Shown in pieces: positions 8,835-18,717 of a DNA stretch of 64,000 nt. Source of the DNA: Limnohabitans sp. MMS-10A-178 (GTDB lineage: Bacteria > Pseudomonadota > Gammaproteobacteria > Burkholderiales > Burkholderiaceae_C); contig NZ_NERY01000001.1 of assembly GCF_003063375.1 (NCBI RefSeq), positions 124,001-188,000 on the forward strand. Direction: 5' to 3'. The notes under the pieces were generated by a model, which saw only the letters and a program-made list of their open reading frames with translations, had not been told where the DNA came from and made no database searches. Position numbers and translations under genes: made by a program. The stretch's first letter is position 1, and every line of letters starts with the position of its first letter.

Positions 8835-10270
8835 TCGATCGCTTTCACCATATCTTCCACCACTTTCTTGGCGTCACCAAACACCATCATGGTTTTGTCC
8901 ATGTAGAACAGTTCATTGTCTAGGCCTGCATAACCTGCTGCCATCGAGCGCTTGTTGACGATGATGGTTTTGGCTTTGTAAGCTTCCAAAATAGGCATGC
9001 CATAAATAGCGCTGCCCTTGATGTGCGCTGCTGGGTTGACCACATCGTTGGCACCCAAAATGATGGCCACATCGGCTTGGCCAAATTCGCCGTTGATGTC
9101 TTCCATCTCAAACACTTGGTCGTAGGGCACTTCGGCCTCGGCCAACAACACGTTCATGTGACCCGGCATGCGGCCCGCCACAGGGTGGATGGCGTACTTC
9201 ACAGTGATGCCTTTTTCAGTGAGCTTGGCAGCCAGCTCTTTGACCGCATGCTGTGCGCGGGCCACGGCCAAACCATAACCGGGCACGATAACCACGGTCT
9301 CGGCATTGCCGAGCACAAAGGCGGCATCGTCTGCACTGCCGCTTTTGACAGGGCGCTGTTCTTGTGCGCCACCGGCGGCGGCCGTGGCTTCACCACCAAA
9401 ACCGCCCAGGATAACGTTAAAGAACGAGCGGTTCATGGCCTTGCACATGATGTACGACAAAATGGCGCCCGATGAACCCACCAAAGAGCCGGCAATGATC
9501 AACATGCTGTTGTTCAAGCTGAAGCCAATGCCCGCAGCAGCCCAACCGGAGTAGCTGTTGAGCATAGATACCACCACCGGCATGTCGGCACCGCCAATCG
9601 GGATGATGATGAGCACGCCCATGACAAATGCCAGGGCCAACATGGCAAAGAATGCGGTCCAGTTTTCGGTGAACATGAAGACCAAGCCCAGACCCACGGT
9701 GACCAAGCCCAAGATCAAATTCAGTTTGTGCTGACCGGCAAATTGCACGGGCGCACCTTGAAACAAACGGAATTTGTACTTGCCAGACAACTTGCCAAAC
9801 GCAATGACCGAGCCGCTGAAGGTGATGGCACCAATGGCTGCACCCAAGAACAACTCTAGCAAGTTGCCTTTGGGAATGGGCGGTACAGTGCCGTCGGCTG
9901 CTTTGGTCACAATGCTGAAGGCATAAGGCTCGACCACTGCGGCAATGGCAATGAACACAGCAGCCAAACCAATCATGCTGTGCATGAACGCCACCAACTC
10001 GGGCATTTTGGTCATTTCAACTTTTTGCGCCATGTATGCGCCCAAGCCGCCGCCGACCACCAAGCCACCAAAGACATACACCATGCCATTGGCTTGACCG
10101 CCAGACAATTCAACAATCAATGCAGCGGTGGTCAAGGTGGCAATGAGCATGCCCGTCATGCCAAAGATATTGCCGCGAATGGATGTGGTGGGATGCGACA
10201 AACCCTTCAGGGCTTGAATGAAACAAACACTGGCAACCAAATACAACAAGGTGACAAGATCCATGCTCAT
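8831..10270 (-). CDS. pntB: NAD(P) transhydrogenase subunit beta PntB
   Basis: The membrane plus NADP(H)-binding subunit of proton-translocating transhydrogenase, which makes NADPH from NADH using the proton gradient. The 479-residue protein has about eight hydrophobic segments up to about residue 290, then the dIII domain with VIVPGYGLAVARAQ and GANDVVNPAA. It overlaps pntAb by 4 bp upstream and fadD downstream, indicating one operon with coupled translation. Confidence 0.97.
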   Translation of the reverse strand: MSMDLVTLLYLVASVCFIQALKGLSHPTTSIRGNIFGMTGMLIATLTTAALIVELSGGQANGMVYVFGGLVVGGGLGAYMAQKVEMTKMPELVAFMHSMIGLAAVFIAIAAVVEPYAFSIVTKAADGTVPPIPKGNLLELFLGAAIGAITFSGSVIAFGKLSGKYKFRLFQGAPVQFAGQHKLNLILGLVTVGLGLVFMFTENWTAFFAMLALAFVMGVLIIIPIGGADMPVVVSMLNSYSGWAAAGIGFSLNNSMLIIAGSLVGSSGAILSYIMCKAMNRSFFNVILGGFGGEATAAAGGAQEQRPVKSGSADDAAFVLGNAETVVIVPGYGLAVARAQHAVKELAAKLTEKGITVKYAIHPVAGRMPGHMNVLLAEAEVPYDQVFEMEDINGEFGQADVAIILGANDVVNPAAHIKGSAIYGMPILEAYKAKTIIVNKRSMAAGYAGLDNELFYMDKTMMVFGDAKKVVEDMVKAIE

Positions 10271-10590
10271 GCTTTGTCTCCTTCAGAAGTCACGGCTTTC
10301 TTTTCTTTCTTTTTGAACATTTCCAACATGCGCCGCGTGACCAAAAAGCCGCCAAACACATTGACGGCAGCCAGCGCTACCGCCAGCACACCCATGGTTT
10401 TACCCAGCGTGGTTTCCGTGAGTGCGGCTGCCAACATGGCACCCACAATCACAATGGCCGAAATGGCATTGGTCACCGCCATCAAAGGCGTGTGAAGGGC
10501 GGGGGTGACGGTCCAGACCACGTGGTAACCCACGTAGATGGCCAGCACAAAAATAATCAGATTGAGAAGGGTGGGGGACACTGCTTCCAT
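10267..10590 (-). CDS. pntAb: NAD(P) transhydrogenase alpha subunit, membrane part (PntAb)
   Basis: This 107-residue protein is the membrane portion of the alpha subunit, a separate polypeptide in three-gene transhydrogenases. It has three to four hydrophobic helices with NAISAIVIVGAML typical of the family, and ends in a Lys-rich tail (KKKEKK). The start at 10590 has a GGAGAT site before it. It overlaps pntB by 4 bp. Confidence 0.95.
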   Translation of the reverse strand: MEAVSPTLLNLIIFVLAIYVGYHVVWTVTPALHTPLMAVTNAISAIVIVGAMLAAALTETTLGKTMGVLAVALAAVNVFGGFLVTRRMLEMFKKKEKKAVTSEGDKA

Positions 10591-10632
10591 GGAGATCTCC
10601 GGTTTTTTTAAATAAGGTTGGAAGGTGAGGGC

Positions 10633-11763
10633 TTATTTGCGCTTGACGTCGCCGCCCTGCGTCATCAAACAAGCGGCCACGATGTCGTCTTCTATGTCCA
10701 CTTTGAATTCACCTTCTTTGGTGAGCACCAGTTTCAAAAAGTCGAGCACATTGCGGGCATACAAAGAGGAGGCATCGGCGGCCACCAAGGCTGGCAGGTT
10801 GGTTTCACCTACCAAGGTCACGCCATGTTTGACAACCGTCTTGCCGGCTTCGGTGAGCAAGCAATTGCCGCCCACGCCATCGGCGGCTTTGCCTGCAGCA
10901 ATGTCAACAATGACCGAGCCGGGCTTCATGCTCTTGACCATGTCTTCGGTTACCAGCACAGGGGCTGCGCGGCCGGGAATGAGCGCGGTCGAAATGACCA
11001 CGTCGGCCATGGCCACACGTTTGGCCACTTCCACTTTTTGGCGCTCTAACCAGCTGGGGGGCATGGGGCGTGCATAGCCGCCCACGCCTTCAGCCGCTTC
11101 TTTTTCTTCAGCGGTTTCATAGGGGACATCAATGAATTTGCCACCCAAAGATTCCACTTGTTCTTTCACGCTGGGACGCACGTCGGAGGCTTCAATGACC
11201 GCACCCAATCGCTTGGCTGTGGCAATGGCTTGCAAGCCCGCCACGCCCACACCCAAAATGACCACCCGTGCGGCTTTGACCGTACCTGCGGCCGTCATCA
11301 GCATGGGGAAGAAGCGTTGGTATTTGTCTGCTGCCACCATGACGGCTTTGTAGCCCGCAATGTTGGCTTGCGATGACAACACGTCCATGCTCTGTGCCCG
11401 CGTGGTGCGAGGAGCCGCTTCCAACGCAAAGCTGGTGAGGCCCGCAGCGGCCAGTTTGGCGAGGCCTTCAGCGTCAAACGGGTTCAACATGCCCACCAAA
11501 GCGGCGCCAGACTTCATGTGCGCCAACTCAGCAGCGCTTGGGGCACTCACTTTGAGCACCACGTCGCAAGCCAAGGCCCCTGCTGCATCGGTGATTTCTG
11601 CACCGGCGGCTTCGTAGGCAGCATCGGTCACGCTGGCCGAAAGGCCGGCGCCAGACTGAACCAGCAAAGTATGCCCTTGTGCTTTTAACTTTTTAGCCGT
11701 TTCGGGCGTCATGGCGACACGGGTCTCGCCAGGTCGGGTTTCGGCAGGTACGCCAATGCGCAT
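10633..11763 (-). CDS. pntAa: NAD(P) transhydrogenase alpha subunit, NAD-binding part (PntAa)
   Basis: The soluble NAD(H)-binding domain I of the transhydrogenase, related to alanine dehydrogenase. The 376-residue protein starts MRIGVPAETRPGETRVAMTP, the usual N-terminus, and has the Rossmann loop VVILGVGVAGLQAIATAKRLG in its middle. An AGGAGA site precedes the ATG. The operon order is pntAa-pntAb-pntB-fadD. The 136-bp region upstream (11764-11899) is AT-rich and probably holds the promoter, but I could not settle on hexamers. Confidence 0.97.
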   Translation of the reverse strand: MRIGVPAETRPGETRVAMTPETAKKLKAQGHTLLVQSGAGLSASVTDAAYEAAGAEITDAAGALACDVVLKVSAPSAAELAHMKSGAALVGMLNPFDAEGLAKLAAAGLTSFALEAAPRTTRAQSMDVLSSQANIAGYKAVMVAADKYQRFFPMLMTAAGTVKAARVVILGVGVAGLQAIATAKRLGAVIEASDVRPSVKEQVESLGGKFIDVPYETAEEKEAAEGVGGYARPMPPSWLERQKVEVAKRVAMADVVISTALIPGRAAPVLVTEDMVKSMKPGSVIVDIAAGKAADGVGGNCLLTEAGKTVVKHGVTLVGETNLPALVAADASSLYARNVLDFLKLVLTKEGEFKVDIEDDIVAACLMTQGGDVKRK

Positions 11764-11899
11764 AGATGTCTCCTGAATGCTTACAAACCTAAAATTGCCG
11801 CTATTGTGCTTGATAAATCAAAAGGGCGTGGCCCAAGAGAAAGAAGTGAAACTTAATCTTGCATCGTAAAAATGCTGGAATTTGGCACCCGCCAAGGCT

Positions 11900-12649
11900 T
11901 CAGGGCAGTGTGCTCACTTTTTGACCCGCGGCCACTTGGTCCAAACGGGCTTGCTCGGCCAAAACTTTGGCCACATAGCCCGTGTCACTTTGCACCGAAT
12001 CCCCTCCCAAATAGAAAAGCAAGCCGTCTTCCGTCACCCCCCCCTTCAGGCGGATGTATTCTTGGAGAACTTGCGTACCCACTCGCATGTTGGTGAGGGG
12101 GTCAAACGCGGCCAGCTTGCCACCGTACTTTTCATATTTTTTGACGTGGATGTCGGTCATTACCTGCATCAAGCCTTGGGCACCCGCTGGGCTTTGGATG
12201 TAGGGGTGAAAACTCGACTCAATGGCCATCACCGACAAAATGAGGTGCGGCTTGATTTTGGTGGTGTTTGACAACTCATAGGCCTCGGTCACCAAGGCCG
12301 CCATGGGCTCTGGGGCCACCCGGTATTTGCTGGCCAGCCAAGCCGCTACGGCCGCTTGCTTGCTGGGAATGTCTTTCAAATCTGTAGCTGTTGCTCTTTC
12401 TGCCGTGTTTTGAGGCTCCCACCACAGGCTGAACTGTCGGGCGCGCAGCCACTCATACACCGTGGATTCTGTTTGGGCCAAGATGTCTGGTCGAAACAAG
12501 GCCACGCTGACGCCCATGACAAGCACCAGGCCCACCATAGCCAGACCACTGTGCGTGATGGTGAACACGCCCTTGCCCACATCTTTCACAAAGATGCTGA
12601 CGGCCAGTCTCAGTTTGGCAAAGGCAGTGGGGGGTGAATCGGGCAACAT
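11900..12649 (-). CDS. Membrane-anchored lytic transglycosylase (SLT domain)
   Basis: Predicted to cleave peptidoglycan glycan strands in the periplasm. The 249-residue protein has one membrane helix at about 33-52 and a C-terminal SLT/goose-lysozyme fold. The catalytic Glu is expected at E144 (SVMAIESSFHP), followed by GAQGLMQV and a tyrosine-containing VGTQVLQEYI segment, all family hallmarks. Which Mlt/Slt subtype it belongs to is unclear. It lies upstream of the pnt operon on the same strand and diverges from mnmA with 56 bp between them. Confidence 0.9.
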   Translation of the reverse strand: MLPDSPPTAFAKLRLAVSIFVKDVGKGVFTITHSGLAMVGLVLVMGVSVALFRPDILAQTESTVYEWLRARQFSLWWEPQNTAERATATDLKDIPSKQAAVAAWLASKYRVAPEPMAALVTEAYELSNTTKIKPHLILSVMAIESSFHPYIQSPAGAQGLMQVMTDIHVKKYEKYGGKLAAFDPLTNMRVGTQVLQEYIRLKGGVTEDGLLFYLGGDSVQSDTGYVAKVLAEQARLDQVAAGQKVSTLP

Positions 12650-12705
12650 GATGCTCGCAAGTATAGATATTTAGATCAAGATTAGATCAAGAGATAATTG
12701 AAGCC

Positions 12706-13824
12706 ATGAAGCATCACCGAATTGTTGTGGGTTTGTCTGGCGGGGTCGACTCCGCAGTCACTGCTCACTTATTGAAAAAGCAAGGCCACGAAGTGGTGGG
12801 CATTTTCATGAAAAATTGGGAAGACGACGACGACAGCGAGTTTTGCGCTGCCAACATCGACTTTGTCGATGCCGCAGCCGTGGCCGATGTGGTGGGCATC
12901 GAGATTGAGCACGTCAACTTTGCTGCCGATTACAAAGACCGAGTGTTTGCAGAATTTTTGCGGGAATACCAAGCTGGCCGCACGCCCAACCCCGATATTT
13001 TGTGCAATGCCGAAATCAAATTCAAATCATTCCTAGACCACGCCATGCAGGTGGGTGCTGACAAAATTGCCACTGGCCATTACGCGCGCGTTCGCCTGAA
13101 TGAATCAACAGGGCTGCATGAATTGCTCAAAGGCTTAGACAACAGCAAAGATCAGAGTTACTTTTTGCATCGTTTGAACCAAGCGCAATTGTCAAAAACT
13201 TTGTTTCCAGTTGGCGAATTGCTTAAAACGCAAGTGCGCCAAATTGCAGAAGAAATTGGCCTGCCCAACGCCAAGAAGAAAGACTCCACAGGTATTTGCT
13301 TCATTGGCGAGCGACCCTTTCGCGATTTTTTAAACCGCTACATCTCCAAAGAGCCGGGCCCCATCAAAGACTCCAGCGGGCGCACCATAGGCAAACACGT
13401 TGGCTTGAGTTTTTACACCTTGGGACAACGTCAAGGCTTGGGCATTGGGGGCATTAAAGAAAAAGGTGCGCAACGCGGTGGGGGTGAGCACACGCCTTGG
13501 TTTGTGGCACGCAAAGACATGGCCCAAAATATTTTGTGGGTGGTGCAAGGCCACGACCACCCTTGGTTGTTGTCACCCCAACTTGACGCTGCCGATGCCA
13601 GTTGGTGTTCAGGCACTGAGCCAATTGCAGGACCCTACGCGGCGAAAACACGCTATCGCCAAGCCGATGCGGCTTGTGCACTCACCGCCCCAAGTGCCTC
13701 AGCGTTTTCATTGGCCTTCCATGAAAACCAATGGGCCGTCACCCCCGGGCAAAGTGCCGTGCTGTATGACGGCGAAGTTTGCTTAGGCGGGGGCGTGATC
13801 AGCTCGGCCGTAACCCTGAGCTAA
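12706..13824 (+). CDS. mnmA: tRNA-specific 2-thiouridylase MnmA
   Basis: Adds sulfur to U34 of tRNA-Glu, -Gln and -Lys. The 372-residue protein has the PP-loop SGGVDS at 11-16, catalytic C100 in [10 protein letters not shown] and the second catalytic C198 in DSTGICF, so both cysteines needed for persulfide chemistry are present. It is a single gene converging on tcuB with a 2-bp gap. Confidence 0.97.
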   Translation: MKHHRIVVGLSGGVDSAVTAHLLKKQGHEVVGIFMKNWEDDDDSEFCAANIDFVDAAAVADVVGIEIEHVNFAADYKDRVFAEFLREYQAGRTPNPDILCNAEIKFKSFLDHAMQVGADKIATGHYARVRLNESTGLHELLKGLDNSKDQSYFLHRLNQAQLSKTLFPVGELLKTQVRQIAEEIGLPNAKKKDSTGICFIGERPFRDFLNRYISKEPGPIKDSSGRTIGKHVGLSFYTLGQRQGLGIGGIKEKGAQRGGGEHTPWFVARKDMAQNILWVVQGHDHPWLLSPQLDAADASWCSGTEPIAGPYAAKTRYRQADAACALTAPSASAFSLAFHENQWAVTPGQSAVLYDGEVCLGGGVISSAVTLS

Positions 13825-13826
13825 GC

Positions 13827-14999
13827 TCAATCGCCGCCAAGAGCCAACTTACTGGGTTGTCTTTTTTCAACGGCAAATCTGAGCAGTGCCGCTGTTCTGA
13901 AAATGCCATGTGCAAATTTGCCATAGGGCAATGTCAAAAACAGCGCCATGACCGTACCCAAATGCACCGCCAACAAACTCGGCATGGCGGCGGTATCTTT
14001 GGAGAGCATCAAGGCCAAGCCCGTCACACTGATAAAGAACAACAGGGCAATGAAACCCCGGTCCATGGGTCTTTGTTGAGCATCGCCATGGTTGGGGTCT
14101 CGAGCCAAATTCAGACGCCACAACCACAAGGTGCCCAGCGCCAGAGAAATACCGCCAACGGTACCCAGCAATTTGGGCAGGCTGGTGAAGTCGTAGGGTG
14201 CTGGCCAATCTAGCAGATAGTGATAAATAGTGGCCACGCTGGTGGCGGCAAAGCACAACATGAAGCCGTAAAACGTCAGATGGTGCGCGCGTTTTCGGGC
14301 CAAGGTGAACGCATCGTCTTCGTTGTTGCAGCCCTCACCATGCCCACCGCCCAAATATTTCAAACGCAAGGCATCGTGTGCCGCTTCCGCTGCAGCAGGA
14401 GAGCTCAAGGGAGCCCCACTGGTAGCGGGCGTCACTTCTCGCCAAAACTTAATCACGCCCAATGTCAGCGCCAGCACAGCCCACAAGAAAATAGGCGCAA
14501 ACATGCTCACCATGAGGTTGTGCGGGAAGATGGCATAAAAACCATTTTGAACAGGGCCGCCCCACAGCGTGCCATTGCTTTGAATTGCAAGTATCAAAAA
14601 CAAGCTGAGGCTCACAGCCAAGGCCATCGACACTGCCAAACCATTGCGCTTGTAAAGTCCACCCAGGGCTTTGGGCCAAGCGTAGTCGGCATAGGTTTGA
14701 CCTCGCACGGTGGCCATTGACTTGGGCACATTGATGGCAAATTCGTGTGGTGGTGCGTATTGGCAAGCGTGCAAGCATGCGCCGCAGTTGTGGCACAAAT
14801 TGGCCAAGTAATGAATGTCGGCTTTGCCAAATTCCAAGCGCCGCGTCATGGCTGGAAACACAGCACAAAACCCTTCGCAATAGCGGCAGCCATTGCAAAT
14901 GTGAAGCTGGCGTGCCACTTCTTTTTCAGGGGCCGTTAAAAGAATTTCGCCACGTCCCAAAGCTTGCGCTTCTTGCGTGAGTTGTTGAAGTGTTTGCAT
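13827..14999 (-). CDS. tcuB: Tricarballylate utilisation protein TcuB (CitB-type, Fe-S/heme membrane protein)
   Basis: In Salmonella, TcuB reoxidises the FADH2 of TcuA and passes electrons to the membrane. The 390-residue protein has two four-cysteine clusters near the N-terminus (C35/38/41/45 and C69/72/75/79) and several membrane helices from about 120 onward, with histidines that could bind heme. It follows tcuA by 10 bp and ends 2 bp from convergent mnmA. Confidence 0.93.
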   Translation of the reverse strand: MQTLQQLTQEAQALGRGEILLTAPEKEVARQLHICNGCRYCEGFCAVFPAMTRRLEFGKADIHYLANLCHNCGACLHACQYAPPHEFAINVPKSMATVRGQTYADYAWPKALGGLYKRNGLAVSMALAVSLSLFLILAIQSNGTLWGGPVQNGFYAIFPHNLMVSMFAPIFLWAVLALTLGVIKFWREVTPATSGAPLSSPAAAEAAHDALRLKYLGGGHGEGCNNEDDAFTLARKRAHHLTFYGFMLCFAATSVATIYHYLLDWPAPYDFTSLPKLLGTVGGISLALGTLWLWRLNLARDPNHGDAQQRPMDRGFIALLFFISVTGLALMLSKDTAAMPSLLAVHLGTVMALFLTLPYGKFAHGIFRTAALLRFAVEKRQPSKLALGGD

Positions 15000-15009
15000 G
15001 ATGTTCTGT

Positions 15010-16500
15010 TTAAGCGCTCACGCGCGTATCTCTGTCTGCGGTGCCCTGCATCACTTGCTGCGCCAAAAGCGGCTCAGACTCAGAGATGCCCAATGCAGCA
15101 CGGGCTGCTTGCTGGCCCGCAATTCGGCCAAATGCGGTGCCAATGGTCATGCCAACGCCAGCGGTGTAGCCTTTGCCCAAAACGTTGCCCGCCATCATCT
15201 CGCCAGCCACAAACAAATTGGGGCTTGGTTGATCTTGAAAACGCACTGCCGTGGTGTCGTCTGTTTTCAAACCCAGATAGGTGAAAGTGACACCGGGCTT
15301 GACGGCGTAAGCATAAAAAGGCGCCGTGTCTAGCGGCAAGGCCCAGTGTGTTTTGGCAGGGCTCACGCCCTCGGTGTGGCAATTGTCTAAAACGGTATGG
15401 TCAAACTTGCCTGGCACACAGGCTTGGTTGTAGGCATTCATGGTGGCCATGAAGGTCTCGACATTGAGGCCAATCTTTTGGGCAAGCTCTGGCAGCGTTT
15501 GGGCCACCGTGCCTTCAAAGACGGGCGGCATGAAACGGCCAACGGCTTTGGCGTCCGAAATGGAGTAACCAATTTGACCTGGCTGCTGCGCAACCAGTCG
15601 GCCCCAAATGGCGTAACGCTTGGGCCAAAAGTCTTCGCCTTCATCGTAAAAACGCTCTGCATTTTTATTCACCACGACGCCCAAAGTAACGCAATCGATG
15701 CGTGTGCAAATACCGCCGTCGTAGAGCGGCGCGCGCGCGTCAATGGCCACCATGTGCGCTTGCGTGGGATCGCTGATCTGATCGGCGCCAGCGTCCAACA
15801 AGTACTTGAGCAAGGTGCCTTGATTGAACTTGGTGCCGCGAATTAAAAAGTTGTCAGCTGGAAATTCACCCTGTTCATTTTGACCCCAAGCTTCACGCAA
15901 CCAGCCCAAATTAGATTCAAACCCACCCGCCGCCATGACACATGTTTTGGCGGTAATGCGCTCAGTGCGAATGAGTTCGCCTGTGGCAGATTTGTGCTTC
16001 ACAACAGCCGCTTTGAAAACACCGTTGTCTAGTTCAATTTCATTCACCTCAGCGTTGTACTGAATTTGAATGCCCAGTTTTTCAGCACTTCGGTAGTAGG
16101 CGTTGATGAGGGCTTTGCCGCCGCCCATGAAGAAGGCATTTGTACGCGCCGTGTGAAGCGCGCCAGACAAAGAAGGCTGAAATCGGACGCCGTGCTTGAA
16201 CATCCAAGGCCTGCAGTGATGGGAGTGCCTGATGGCCAAGCGCGCCAGGTGTTCGTTGGTCAGACCGCCGGTGACCTTCAACAAGTCTTGCCAAAACTCT
16301 TCTTCAGGATAGGCCTCGACCAATACGTCTTGAGGTGCATCGTGCATGCACCTCAAATTGCGCGTGTGAATGGAGTTGCCGCCACGCCATTCCCGAGGTG
16401 CAGATTCCAACACCATGACGCTGGCTCCTGCTTCGTGGGCCATGAGGGCCGCACACAATGCAGCATTGCCGCCGCCAATTACCAATACATCAACCGTCAT
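15010..16500 (-). CDS. tcuA: FAD-dependent tricarballylate dehydrogenase TcuA
   Basis: Oxidises tricarballylate to cis-aconitate. The 496-residue flavoprotein starts [20 protein letters not shown] (dinucleotide loop at 9-14) and ends with the second FAD-contacting block [21 protein letters not shown], as in the succinate dehydrogenase/fumarate reductase flavoprotein family. Its place beside tcuB supports the TcuA name over other fumarate-reductase-like enzymes. The actual substrate here could be a related tricarboxylate, given the PrpF-type neighbour. G+C looks ordinary (one sampled 60-base line is 53 percent). Confidence 0.9.
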   Translation of the reverse strand: MTVDVLVIGGGNAALCAALMAHEAGASVMVLESAPREWRGGNSIHTRNLRCMHDAPQDVLVEAYPEEEFWQDLLKVTGGLTNEHLARLAIRHSHHCRPWMFKHGVRFQPSLSGALHTARTNAFFMGGGKALINAYYRSAEKLGIQIQYNAEVNEIELDNGVFKAAVVKHKSATGELIRTERITAKTCVMAAGGFESNLGWLREAWGQNEQGEFPADNFLIRGTKFNQGTLLKYLLDAGADQISDPTQAHMVAIDARAPLYDGGICTRIDCVTLGVVVNKNAERFYDEGEDFWPKRYAIWGRLVAQQPGQIGYSISDAKAVGRFMPPVFEGTVAQTLPELAQKIGLNVETFMATMNAYNQACVPGKFDHTVLDNCHTEGVSPAKTHWALPLDTAPFYAYAVKPGVTFTYLGLKTDDTTAVRFQDQPSPNLFVAGEMMAGNVLGKGYTAGVGMTIGTAFGRIAGQQAARAALGISESEPLLAQQVMQGTADRDTRVSA

Positions 16501-16570
16501 TTTTGGGAATTCCTGTTCACGACCTGCACGCCAAATGGTTAGCCGCTTCCATGAAGCTGGCCAAAATTAA

Positions 16571-17659
16571 TTAGGCCTGAAATAAATAGTCGGGCAAATA
16601 TAACTCGCCTTGCATTATTTTGCGTACGGTGCGAACCAAAGCCGCCTTTTGAACTACGGCATTCATTCCTTCGCCAACCAACTCAACGTCCAACTCAATC
16701 TTCCCTTGTGGGTGCACCACAGACATTAAGTGACGTCCAGCAGCTCGCGTGTTGCCAGAAGCAACCGTTCCTGGCAAAGCAAAAGCAGTACCCACACCAA
16801 TTGCACCGGTTACGGCATGAGAGGAATGGCAACGGTGCGGTGTGAAATACCTGGAGACGATACAGGCAGCGTCATCGCTTGAGCTGACCAAGACTGGTTT
16901 GGGCACCACGCTTGCAGAAACATCGCCCAAGCCCATTCGCAGACCCGCCTGCAAGCGCATTGCTTCTAATTGAGTCAAAAGCGCCTTGTTGGCGTCTAAT
17001 TCAGCAGGACTTTCGCAACCTGAGACACCCATGTCCTTGGCACGCACAATCATCAAGGGCATGGCTGCATCGATGCAAGTGACCTCTATGCCATCGATTT
17101 TTTCTATGCGATGCCCTGTTGGGAACAACTGTCCCGTGACAGCACCCCAAGCATCTAAAAAATTAAGCAATACTGGCGCGGCTGTACCGACCACACCATC
17201 GATGCGCGCTGAGCCTTCGTAGGTGACTTTGCCATTCGGAGTTTGAACTGTGGCCTCAATTTTGGAGCCCGTATTGACATTGTGAATTCGCACAGTGGTT
17301 GTACCCTGCCTGGCCTCAATCAAACCCTGCTCAATAGCAAATGGCGCCACGCCAGACAACATGTTGCCGCAATTGGGCCTGATATCGACTGTGGCTTGAC
17401 CGACGCCAACTTGGGCGAACAAATAATCTAAATCACAATCGGGCAAAGACGAGCGAGAGACTATGGCGACCTTGCTATTTAAGGTGCTATTTCCGCCCAG
17501 TCCATCTAATTGGAGTGGGTCTGATGCACCGATGGCCCCAATCAACGCCAAGTCACGTAACTTTGGATCGGCAGGCAACCATTCTTTGAGAAAAAATGGC
17601 CCCCGCGAAGTACCCGCGCGCATCAAAACGCAAGGGATTTTTTGATTGACAGATTGCAT
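16571..17659 (-). CDS. PrpF-family isomerase (aconitate/methylaconitate type)
   Basis: A 362-residue PrpF/AcnD-accessory family protein. PrpF isomerises 2-methylaconitate and relatives isomerise oxalomesaconate or aconitate; the fold is like diaminopimelate epimerase. Visible signatures are PCVLMRAGTSRGPFF near the N-terminus, the DGLGGNSTLNSKVAIVS block, and CGNMLSGVAPFAIE. No prpB, prpC or acnD lies nearby, so a methylcitrate role is not supported. Within this cluster, conversion between trans- and cis-aconitate is a reasonable guess. It begins 1 bp after the Bug gene, with a 70-bp gap before tcuA. Confidence 0.85.
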   Translation of the reverse strand: MQSVNQKIPCVLMRAGTSRGPFFLKEWLPADPKLRDLALIGAIGASDPLQLDGLGGNSTLNSKVAIVSRSSLPDCDLDYLFAQVGVGQATVDIRPNCGNMLSGVAPFAIEQGLIEARQGTTTVRIHNVNTGSKIEATVQTPNGKVTYEGSARIDGVVGTAAPVLLNFLDAWGAVTGQLFPTGHRIEKIDGIEVTCIDAAMPLMIVRAKDMGVSGCESPAELDANKALLTQLEAMRLQAGLRMGLGDVSASVVPKPVLVSSSDDAACIVSRYFTPHRCHSSHAVTGAIGVGTAFALPGTVASGNTRAAGRHLMSVVHPQGKIELDVELVGEGMNAVVQKAALVRTVRKIMQGELYLPDYLFQA

Positions 17660-17660
17660 T

Positions 17661-18620
17661 TCAGTCGGCTTGGAGTTTGGCGCGTTGCACCACTTGGCGC
17701 CACTTTACCAAATCTTTGCGAACCATTTCTCCAAGTTGTTCAGGCGTGCTGGTTTCAACATCAGCGCCATGTCCCTCAATGCGTTTGATAATTTCTTTGT
17801 CTTCCAACACTTTGTTCAAGGCTTGGTTGAGTTTGGCAACCGTTTCTTTGGAAGTTTTTGCTGGGGCAAAAATAGCGTACCACTGCTCCACCTCGACACC
17901 TGCAATGCCCACTTCCTTCAAAGTTGGTACATCTGGCAACAAGGGCGAGCGCTTGGTTCCCGCAATAGCCAGGGCTTGCAAACGATTGGTCTTCACAAAG
18001 GGGGTGCCGGTGAACAAACTGGGAAACATGATCTGAGTTTGACCACCAATGGTGTCATTGATGGCTGGCGCAGATCCTTTGTAAGGCACGTGAAGCATTG
18101 AAGTTTGCGTGGACATTTTGAACAATTCAGCGGCAAAGTGCGGTGCGGTGCCGTTGCCAGCTGAAGCAAAACTGAACTCATCTGGTTTTTCTTTCAGCAA
18201 TCGAACCAGGTCTTTCACATCTTTGACCTTGACGCTGGGGTTAACGACCATCAAGGTCGGTGAGTAACCAACCAAACCAACGGGCTCAAAGTCCTTCACG
18301 GGGTCGTAACGCAACTTTTGCAGGGCAGGGTTCATGGCATGTGTGGCGATGTAGCCAAACATCAGCGTGTTGCCGTCTGGTGCTGCCTTGGCGACAAATT
18401 CTGAAGCCAATGAACCATTCGCGCCTGCCTTGTTCTCAACAATCACGGTTCGATTGAGCAAGACGCCAAGTTTTTGTCCAATCGTACGCGCCATGGCGTC
18501 ATTACCACCGCCAGCAGCTGTAGGGACCACAATGGTCAATGGTTTTTCAGTTTGGGCACTGCACCAAACACTGGTCAGCAACAAGGTTAGCGCAACAATG
18601 GTTTTTCCGTTGAATTTCAT
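17661..18620 (-). CDS. Bug-family tripartite tricarboxylate receptor (TctC-like)
   Basis: A periplasmic solute-binding protein of 319 residues with a signal peptide ending near CSAQ (about residue 23) and the Bug signature TIVVPTAAGGGNDAMAR. The family binds carboxylates such as citrate, normally for TctAB membrane partners, which are absent here. Many Burkholderiales carry orphan Bug proteins. It is the first gene of the minus-strand tricarboxylate operon, opposite the LysR gene. Confidence 0.92.
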   Translation of the reverse strand: MKFNGKTIVALTLLLTSVWCSAQTEKPLTIVVPTAAGGGNDAMARTIGQKLGVLLNRTVIVENKAGANGSLASEFVAKAAPDGNTLMFGYIATHAMNPALQKLRYDPVKDFEPVGLVGYSPTLMVVNPSVKVKDVKDLVRLLKEKPDEFSFASAGNGTAPHFAAELFKMSTQTSMLHVPYKGSAPAINDTIGGQTQIMFPSLFTGTPFVKTNRLQALAIAGTKRSPLLPDVPTLKEVGIAGVEVEQWYAIFAPAKTSKETVAKLNQALNKVLEDKEIIKRIEGHGADVETSTPEQLGEMVRKDLVKWRQVVQRAKLQAD

Positions 18621-18717
18621 TTCAGTTCTTCCAATATTCCGTTTTGATTTGAAAAGGTGGCGAATATTGACGGAAATTTATATTTTAATGAAGTGCAATT
18701 TTTAATATGATTGTTGC
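18621..18717. promoter_or_regulatory. Divergent LysR / tricarboxylate operon control region
   Basis: A 97-bp AT-rich spacer between two divergent starts. AATATT occurs at 18633-18638 and 18663-18668, 30 bp apart, and ATTCCGT (18636-18642) is roughly mirrored by ACGGAAAT (18670-18677). This fits a LysR-type site pair, but no single LTTR box is certain. Confidence 0.4.
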
